DNA of 19,219 bases from CAYVOX01 sp964453035 (GTDB taxonomy: Bacteria > Chloroflexota > Anaerolineae > Anaerolineales > Anaerolineaceae). The position numbers and the translations under genes are program-made. The stretch's first letter is position 1. The number at the start of each line of letters is the position of its first letter. Of this stretch, positions 13,837-19,219 are shown piece by piece. A model generated the notes under the pieces. The model saw only the letters and a program-made list of their open reading frames with translations. It was not told where the DNA came from and did not search any database. The stretch lies in contig CAYVOX010000052.1 in assembly GCA_964453035.1 (NCBI GenBank), positions 1-19,219 on the forward strand, given 5' to 3'.

Positions 13837-15393
13837 ATGACCGATGCGCTCGCCATCCTCGATTTTGGATCTCAATATTCGCAGCTGATTGCGCGCAAGG
13901 TGCGCGAGGGGGCGGTGTATTGCGAATTGTTCCCGTGGGATGCCCGCGCGGAGCAGGTGCTGGCGATTAAGCCCAGAGGCTTTATCCTTTCGGGCGGACC
14001 GGCCTCGGTGTATGCGCCGGGCGCGCCGTTTATTCCGGCTTATGTGCTGGATTCCGGGTTGCCCATCCTGGGGATTTGCTATGGGATGCAGGCGCTGATG
14101 CACGCGCTGGGCGGCAGGGTGGCGCCTTCAACGGAGCGCGAATACGGCCCGGCGAACATCCTCGTAACCCGCGCCAACCCGCTGCTGCCGGAGGGGGAGG
14201 CGGCGGTGTGGATGAGCCACGGCGACCGGGTGGAGCAACTGGCGGCAGGGTTTGTTTCCGTGGCACACAGCAGCAACAGCCCGTATGCCGCCATCGGTAA
14301 CCTGGAAAAGCGCTATTTTGGGGTGCAGTTCCACCCTGAGGTGCACCACACGCCGGGCGGCAAGGCGCTGCTGCGGCGCTTTGCGGTGGAGATATGCGGT
14401 GCAAAGGCAGAGTGGACGCCGGATTCCATCATCCAGCAGGCGGTGGCGCGCATTCAGCAGCAGGTGGGTGGCGAGCGCGTGCTGGGGGCCGTCAGCGGGG
14501 GGGTTGATTCCAGCGTGGCGGCAGCTCTGGTGCACAAAGCGGTTGGAAATCGCCTCTCGGCGGTGTTTGTGGATACGGGCATGCTGCGTCAGGATGAACG
14601 CCAGCAAGTGGAGACAGCCTTTCGCCGCCACCTGGGCGCTGAATTGACGGTGGTGGATGCCATTGAGGACTTCATGGACCGCCTGCAGGGCGTGACCGAG
14701 CCAGAGACCAAGCGGCGCATCATCGGCGAGACGTTCATCCGCGTTTTTGAGGCGGAAGCGCGCCGCCTGGGAGAGCCGCGTTTTCTGGTGCAGGGCACCA
14801 TTTACCCGGACGTGGTGGAATCCTCGGCGCCCGACCGCAATAAGGCCGCTAAAATCAAGACGCATCACAATGTTGGCGGGCTGCCGGAAAAGATGCAATT
14901 CGCGCTGGTTGAGCCGCTGCGTTACCTGTTCAAGGACGAGGTGCGGGCGGTGGGCGAGGCGCTGGGCCTGCCGGCTGAGCTGGTCTGGCGGCAGCCCTTC
15001 CCAGGGCCGGGGCTGGCGGTGCGCTGCCTGGGTGAAATCACCCTGCCGCGCCTGGCGCGCCTGCGGGCCGCTGATGCCATTTTCACCTCGGAGCTGATGG
15101 AGGCCGGCTGGCTGCACCGCCGCGCCGTGGAGGGCGAGCCGGGAATTGCGCAGGCTTTTGCTGTGCTGCTCAGCGAGCGCTCGGTGGGCGTGATGGGCGA
15201 CCAGCGCACCTACCAGGAGGCGATTGCCCTGCGGGCTGTCACCACCAGCGACTTCATGACGGCGGATTGGGCGCGCATCCCGCACGAACTGCTGGCCAAG
15301 GTGGCTAACCGGATTGTCAACGAGGTGAAGGGCGTCAACCGGGTGGTGTACGATATCACCAGCAAGCCCCCTGCGACCATTGAGTGGGAGTAG
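13837..15393 (+). CDS. guaA: GMP synthase (glutamine-hydrolysing)
   Basis: A 518-residue enzyme that aminates XMP to GMP with ATP and glutamine. The N-terminal class I amidotransferase domain has LDFGSQYSQLIAR (8-20), the nucleophile Cys81 (GICYGMQ), and His166/Glu168 (QFHPEVHH). The synthetase domain has the ATP-pyrophosphatase loop SGGVDSS (220-226), GTIYPDVVESS, HHNVGGLP and LFKDEVRAVG; the dimerisation domain ends with the family-typical ITSKPPATIEWE. Length is normal (about 510-525). There is no good ribosome site; with only 3 bases after the xpt stop, translation is probably coupled. Together Xpt and GuaA form the complete xanthine to XMP to GMP route. Confidence 0.97.
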   Translation: MTDALAILDFGSQYSQLIARKVREGAVYCELFPWDARAEQVLAIKPRGFILSGGPASVYAPGAPFIPAYVLDSGLPILGICYGMQALMHALGGRVAPSTEREYGPANILVTRANPLLPEGEAAVWMSHGDRVEQLAAGFVSVAHSSNSPYAAIGNLEKRYFGVQFHPEVHHTPGGKALLRRFAVEICGAKAEWTPDSIIQQAVARIQQQVGGERVLGAVSGGVDSSVAAALVHKAVGNRLSAVFVDTGMLRQDERQQVETAFRRHLGAELTVVDAIEDFMDRLQGVTEPETKRRIIGETFIRVFEAEARRLGEPRFLVQGTIYPDVVESSAPDRNKAAKIKTHHNVGGLPEKMQFALVEPLRYLFKDEVRAVGEALGLPAELVWRQPFPGPGLAVRCLGEITLPRLARLRAADAIFTSELMEAGWLHRRAVEGEPGIAQAFAVLLSERSVGVMGDQRTYQEAIALRAVTTSDFMTADWARIPHELLAKVANRIVNEVKGVNRVVYDITSKPPATIEWE

Positions 15394-15412
15394 AGGGCGC
15401 ACTTTTTCGGCG

Positions 15413-15421
15413 TGTTATACT
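15413..15421 (+). promoter_or_regulatory. Extended -10 promoter of the VWA/FHA-PP2C unit
   Basis: TGt-TATACT, five of six -10 matches plus the TG extension, without a -35. Transcription should begin near 15428, at the ATG of 15429, so the message would be leaderless. Confidence 0.5.
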
Positions 15422-15428
15422 CAATGTG

Positions 15429-17285
15429 ATGGCTTTCAGGAACAGGATTAATGGTATTGCAGTGGTGCTGCTCAGCCTGGCGCTTGTGCTGGGCTGGATG
15501 CCTGCATTGGGGCAGGCGGGCGGGCGGCTGGCGCTGCTTCCGCCAGACCTGACCCACTTCCCCCGGGTTAGCTTTTTGATGGAAGCCTACGCGCCGGATG
15601 GGAAGTTTATTCCGGATCTTTCTGACAGCGATCTCCGCCTGATCGAGGACGGCGCAGCCCGGCCGGTTGAGGTGCTCACCCGCCTGCAGAGCGGGCTGCA
15701 CCTGGTGGCGGCGTTTAACACGTCGCCTTCGCTGGCGGCGGCGCAGAACGGCACCACGCCCCTGGAGCAGGTGAGAAAGATTCTACTGGCGTGGTGCGCG
15801 GCTCAATCCAATTCAGGGCTGGATGAGTTTAGCCTGGTGAGCAACTCAGGCGAGCAGGCCACAAAATTGACCGATCCTGTAGATTGGGGCGCCGCGCTGC
15901 GGGCGTTTGCGCCGGACCTGCTGAAGGGGCAGCCTTCGCTCACCAGCCTGACGCAGGCTTTTGACCTGGTGACGGATGCCGGGCGGAAGACTTCCAGCAA
16001 GCGGGCCGTGCTGTGGATTACCCCCCCGCTCTCCGATGCGTCACTGGCGGCTTTGCCCAACCTGGCGGAGCGGGCCACAGGGCTGAGCGCGCGGTTGTTT
16101 GTGTGGCTGGTGGTGCCGCCGGGCAGCGGTGAGACTAAATCTCACGCGGCGCTGGCTGACCTGGCGCGGCGCACGGGCGGGCAGTTCGCAGTTTTTAACG
16201 GCAGCCAGCCCGTCCCCGACCTGGAGGGCTGGTTTCAGCCGCTGCGCTACATTTACCGGGTGGATTACACCTCGGCGGTGCGCCTGAGCGGCGGTCACCG
16301 CCTGCAGGTGCAGATGATCCGCGACGAGGCCAGCCCGGCGACGGGCGAACAGCGCTTTAACCTGACATTGATTGCGCCCAACCCCATGTTTATCTCGCCG
16401 CCGGTGCGCGTTCAACGCAGCCGGGCGCAGCTTTCAGCGGGGGGCCAGCGGGCGGACCTGGCGCTTATGGTGGAGTTTCCGGATGGGCTGCGCCGGGCGC
16501 TGGTTTCCACGCGCCTGTATGTGGATGGGATATTGGTCAGCGAGAGCGCTGAGCCCGCGCCGGCTGCGGTGACCTGGCCTCTGGAGGGTTACACCACCAG
16601 CCAGCGGCATGCGGTGCGGGTGGAGGTGGAGGATATCCTGGGGTACCGGCGCTCCAGTATTGAGATTCCCATTGAGGTTGAGGTTGAGCCTGAGCCCGCC
16701 CCCTCCGGTTTTGACGCGGCTTTTTTCACTGCCGGATCGGATGGGTTGATGGCAGGGGGAGCGGCATTGGCGGCGATCCTGGGGGTTGGGTCGGCGGTGT
16801 GGTTGTTGCGGCGGAGGCCTGTGGCGCCTGCCAGGGCCAAGAGCAGCCGAACCTGGGAGGTGCCGCACCTTTCCGTCCCTGCGCTTTCAAACCGGCGCAC
16901 TGTGCTGGCGCAGGATGTTCCGGCGCGGCTGGTGCGCCTGAGCGAGAGCGGGCAGGCGCTGCCGGCCAACAGCATTCCTCTGCCGCGTCAGGAAATAAGG
17001 ATCGGTTCTGACCCCAAAAAAGCTGCAGTGGTTGTACAATCACCATCAGTGGATGGATTGCATGCCCGCATTTGCCCGCGCGGCGAGCAGGAGTACGTGC
17101 TGGTGGATGCTGGATCGCTGGCGGGGACGTGGGTCAATTATGAGCTGGTGCCGCCCGGAGGGGTGAGCCTGGCGCACGGCGACCTGGTGCAGATGGGGCT
17201 TGAATCCTACCGCTTTGAGACAAAGCAAGCGCGCCAGAGCGCTTTCCTTCACATCCGGCGCGTAGATAAGGAATCATATTCATGA
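15429..17285 (+). CDS. Membrane protein: extracytoplasmic VWA-like domain, TM helix, cytoplasmic FHA domain
   Basis: 618 residues. An N-terminal hydrophobic signal (about 8-30) is followed by a VWA-like domain (about 45-290); its metal site is degenerate, since the place of DxSxS reads AFNTSPS. A beta-rich segment follows up to a single transmembrane helix (about 438-462) with LLRRRP on its inner side. A cytoplasmic FHA domain (about 500-605) shows RIGSD (around 524), SVDGLHARI (around 545) and GTWVN (around 566-570), the phospho-threonine-reading core with some deviations. An outer sensor is thus linked to an inner phosphopeptide reader. The ATG at 15429 gives the signal sequence its proper start; the GTG at 15384 lies inside guaA. 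Its stop overlaps the PP2C start (ATGA), so the two proteins probably act together. The ligand and the phosphorylated partner are unknown. Confidence 0.85.
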   Translation: MAFRNRINGIAVVLLSLALVLGWMPALGQAGGRLALLPPDLTHFPRVSFLMEAYAPDGKFIPDLSDSDLRLIEDGAARPVEVLTRLQSGLHLVAAFNTSPSLAAAQNGTTPLEQVRKILLAWCAAQSNSGLDEFSLVSNSGEQATKLTDPVDWGAALRAFAPDLLKGQPSLTSLTQAFDLVTDAGRKTSSKRAVLWITPPLSDASLAALPNLAERATGLSARLFVWLVVPPGSGETKSHAALADLARRTGGQFAVFNGSQPVPDLEGWFQPLRYIYRVDYTSAVRLSGGHRLQVQMIRDEASPATGEQRFNLTLIAPNPMFISPPVRVQRSRAQLSAGGQRADLALMVEFPDGLRRALVSTRLYVDGILVSESAEPAPAAVTWPLEGYTTSQRHAVRVEVEDILGYRRSSIEIPIEVEVEPEPAPSGFDAAFFTAGSDGLMAGGAALAAILGVGSAVWLLRRRPVAPARAKSSRTWEVPHLSVPALSNRRTVLAQDVPARLVRLSESGQALPANSIPLPRQEIRIGSDPKKAAVVVQSPSVDGLHARICPRGEQEYVLVDAGSLAGTWVNYELVPPGGVSLAHGDLVQMGLESYRFETKQARQSAFLHIRRVDKESYS

Positions 17286-18457
17286 TTCGAACCCTTCAGG
17301 CGCATTTGCCCGTCTTTGCCGTCACGCATGCTGGCATGTCGGGTAAAAATAACGAAGACCGCTATGCGGTCTCGGCTTACCTGTTGAGCGAAGAGGACCC
17401 GACGCCGGCGGTGTTTGCAGTGCTGGCGGATGGAATCGGGGGACACCGCGCGGGTGAAGTGGCCTCAGAGATGGCGGTGGAGGTCATCAGCCAGCAAGTG
17501 GCTGCCAGCGACGGGCGCAGCCCGCTGGAAACACTCACAGCGGCCATCCACCTGGCCAGCCAGCAAATCTACGCGGCGGCGCAGGCGGATGATGCCCGCT
17601 CGGGGATGGGTTCAACCTGCTCGTGCGCGTGGGTGATCAACGACCGGCTTTACACGGCCACGGTGGGGGATTCGCGCATTTACCTGCTGCGCAACGGCTC
17701 AATTAACCAGCTTTCCACCGATCACACCTGGATCCAGGAAGCGCTGGAGCGCGGTATTCTCACTCCGGAGCAGGCGCGCAACCATCCCAACCAGCACGTC
17801 ATCCGGCGGTACCTGGGCTCGCCGACCGCGCCATTAGTGGATAACCGCATGCGATTGGCGGCGCTGGGTGAAGCCAGCGAGGCGCACCAGGGGCTGCAAC
17901 TGCTGCCGGGCGACCGGCTGATGCTGTGCAGTGACGGGCTTTCGGACCTGGTGAGCGATGCGGAGATGCTGGAGACGCTCAACGCGATGGAGCCAAATGC
18001 CGCCCTGCAGGCCCTGGTGGACCTGGCGAACGCGCGCGGGGGGCATGATAACATCACGATGGTGCTGCTGCATGCGCCGCTTAAAGTGCTGCCGGGGCGC
18101 AAGACCAGGCGCAGTTCCCCGGTTTTGCTTGCGGCGGCGATTGTGCTCTTGCTGGGGCTGATTGCCGCGGGGATCTGGGGGGTGAGCGCGTTGGTGGATG
18201 CGATTACCCGCGTGGATACGCCAACGCCCACACCCGGCCTGGTGACGGTGACTTCAGCGTCTGCGCCGCAGACCACGCCCAGTGTGTTTGTCACCTCAAC
18301 GCTGGTGCCGAGGGATGCCACTGCCACCGGCCTGCCCGCATTCACCGCCACGTTGCGCCCGCCGACTGCGACTTCAACGCCGCAGGGGCTGACGCCTGTG
18401 CTGCTGCCCACCCTGCAGGGGCCTACCCTCACGCCTTGGCCGACCAGCATTCCCTGA
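17282..18457 (+). CDS. Membrane-anchored PP2C-type Ser/Thr protein phosphatase (Stp/PrpC-like)
   Basis: 391 residues. Residues 11-265 are a cytoplasmic PPM/PP2C domain: GKNNEDRY (21-28, Asp26), LADGIGGHRAGE (48-59, Asp50), GMGSTC (108-113), VGDSRIY (128-134, Asp130), CSDGLSDLV (216-224, Asp218) and GGHDNITMVLL (253-263, Asp256), so all metal ligands are present. A basic stretch (GRKTRR) is followed by one transmembrane helix (about 280-305) and an outer tail of about 85 residues rich in Thr, Pro and Ser, with no folded domain visible. Bacterial enzymes of this group dephosphorylate targets of PknB-like kinases; no kinase is in the window. It overlaps the VWA/FHA gene by 4 bases, so FHA reader and phosphatase are made together. 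The outer tail may span the cell envelope or be glycosylated. Confidence 0.93.
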   Translation: MIRTLQAHLPVFAVTHAGMSGKNNEDRYAVSAYLLSEEDPTPAVFAVLADGIGGHRAGEVASEMAVEVISQQVAASDGRSPLETLTAAIHLASQQIYAAAQADDARSGMGSTCSCAWVINDRLYTATVGDSRIYLLRNGSINQLSTDHTWIQEALERGILTPEQARNHPNQHVIRRYLGSPTAPLVDNRMRLAALGEASEAHQGLQLLPGDRLMLCSDGLSDLVSDAEMLETLNAMEPNAALQALVDLANARGGHDNITMVLLHAPLKVLPGRKTRRSSPVLLAAAIVLLLGLIAAGIWGVSALVDAITRVDTPTPTPGLVTVTSASAPQTTPSVFVTSTLVPRDATATGLPAFTATLRPPTATSTPQGLTPVLLPTLQGPTLTPWPTSIP

Positions 18458-18463
18458 TATAAA
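18436..18463 (+). promoter_or_regulatory. Promoter of the DUF3267-like gene
   Basis: TTGGCC (18436-18441), a 16-base spacer, and TATAAA (18458-18463) preceded by TGa, an extended -10. It lies partly inside the end of the PP2C gene. The start would fall at about the ATG of 18468, again leaderless. Confidence 0.5.
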
Positions 18464-18467
18464 ATAA

Positions 18468-19076
18468 ATGCGCCCCAGCCAGACCCTGCCTGAAGGCTAC
18501 CGCCAGACCGGCCTGTTTGATATCACCCGCGACCGGCGCCTGGTGCTGCTGCTCAATCTGCTGGGATTGGGACTGGCGGCGCTATTCTGGGGGGTATTCA
18601 GCGCGCTGTTGTTTGCCATACGCCCGGCGGAAGCCGCGGCTGGCCTGGCGCTGGAAATTACGCGTGCCGGGCAAATGGGGCTGCTTGTGCTGGGGCTGGT
18701 GCTGGTCAGCGTGGTGATGGTGGCGCTGCACGAGGGGGCGCACGGGCTGTTCTTCTGGCTCTTCACGCGCCGCCGGCCCATTTTTGCGTTTAAGATCGCC
18801 TATGCTTATGCGGCCATGCCGGGCTGGTATTTTCCGCGGCGCGCTTATTTGGTGGTGGGCCTGGCGCCGCTGGTGCTGCTGAGCCTGGCAGGGGTGGCGC
18901 TGATGGGGGTTGTGCCGCCGGGGTGGTTTTTGGGGTTGTTGGTCTTTTTGGTGAGTAATGCGGCAGGGGCGGTGGGGGACCTGTGGGTGATGGGCTGGTT
19001 GCTGGTTCATCCGCGGGGCACGCTGGCGGAAGACCGGGGAGACGCGGTGGCGCTGTATGAAAAAGCTGCTTGTTAA
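18468..19076 (+). CDS. DUF3267-type putative membrane zinc metalloprotease
   Basis: A 202-residue membrane protein with about five hydrophobic segments. Residues 88-92 read HEGAH, an HExxH zinc site at the end of a transmembrane helix (VVMVALHEGAHGLFFWL). NAAGAVGDLWV (164-174) near the C-terminus supplies Asn164 and Asp171, the usual N-x-x-G-x-x-x-D partner of this DUF3267/zincin group, where Asp is the likely third ligand. The PGWYFPRRAY segment between them matches the P-rich loop typical of the family. The substrate is unknown; some relatives are thought to act in intramembrane proteolysis. It follows the PP2C gene by 10 bases with its own promoter-like element and no ribosome site. The stop at 19074-19076 overlaps the -35 of tRNA-Ser. 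Confidence 0.8.
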   Translation: MRPSQTLPEGYRQTGLFDITRDRRLVLLLNLLGLGLAALFWGVFSALLFAIRPAEAAAGLALEITRAGQMGLLVLGLVLVSVVMVALHEGAHGLFFWLFTRRRPIFAFKIAYAYAAMPGWYFPRRAYLVVGLAPLVLLSLAGVALMGVVPPGWFLGLLVFLVSNAAGAVGDLWVMGWLLVHPRGTLAEDRGDAVALYEKAAC

Positions 19077-19098
19077 ATGGGGTGAAGTGTGTTAGAAT
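19070..19098 (+). promoter_or_regulatory. Promoter of tRNA-Ser
   Basis: TTGTTA (19070-19075), a 17-base spacer, and TAGAAT (19093-19098) preceded by TGt (extended -10). The start near 19105 gives a leader of about 25 bases containing a 5-bp hairpin (GGTAG/CTACC). The -35 overlaps the preceding stop codon. Confidence 0.75.
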
Positions 19099-19129
19099 TC
19101 GCAGCGCGGTAGGGATTCTACCCGTTGTT

Positions 19130-19215
<86 letters not shown>

Positions 19216-19219
19216 TGAA

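Noticed and set aside
12997..14103. Minus-strand open frame of 368 codons across glgC, xpt and guaA
   Set aside because: It crosses three well-supported genes and reads as low-complexity basic protein; a shadow.
14128..15402. Long minus-strand open frame (424 codons) antisense to guaA
   Set aside because: It is a shadow of the G/C-rich guaA codons: guaA is complete with all motifs, and the antisense protein has no family-like pattern or ribosome site.

Overview
The window looks like a chromosomal segment of an uncultured-type Chloroflexota bacterium, most likely Anaerolineae. The inference rests on high GC, Thr/Pro-rich extracytoplasmic tails, secreted proteins ending in a short Y/F-L-P-L/F tail, a cyanobacterial/plant-like GlgC, tRNA genes without encoded CCA, and overall gene content. 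No database search was possible, so the lineage is a judgement. I see no phage, transposase or CRISPR.

Left part (1-5142): the last codons of a plus-strand gene and its terminator, then a minus-strand operon transcribed TetR regulator > NAD-dependent epimerase > short-chain dehydrogenase, with a clear TetR-type operator directly downstream of the operon's -10 box. Divergent from it, behind a good sigma-70 promoter, is a cytoplasmic SpoIIE/RsbU-type PP2C phosphatase with a degenerate receiver domain. It converges on an Fpg/Nei-family DNA glycosylase gene, which has its own promoter.

Middle (5143-10253): a minus-strand tRNA-Asn(GTT) with consensus promoter and two terminators. Between the terminators sits a broken copy of the 3' half of the same tRNA with two hairpin-like insertions. 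Then a 1508-residue secreted modular nuclease: signal peptide, lamin-tail domain, OB fold, DNase I-like nuclease, and six Ig/cadherin-like repeats built from a duplicated two-domain unit.

Right part (10254-19219), all plus strand: a catalytically eroded Lgt-like membrane protein overlapping nadE (NAD synthesis); glgC (glycogen synthesis); xpt and guaA (xanthine to XMP to GMP); a membrane VWA-like/FHA protein translationally coupled to a membrane PP2C phosphatase; a DUF3267-type membrane zincin; and tRNA-Ser(TGA). Several genes here have an extended -10 (TGnTATnnT) so close to the ATG that their mRNAs should be leaderless.

The most interesting items are the VWA/FHA + PP2C pair, the tRNA-Asn remnant, the A-B-A-B-A-B repeat array in the nuclease, the pseudo-receiver SpoIIE phosphatase, the Lgt paralogue without its catalytic residues, the recurrent leaderless promoter layout, and the shared C-terminal tail of secreted proteins.
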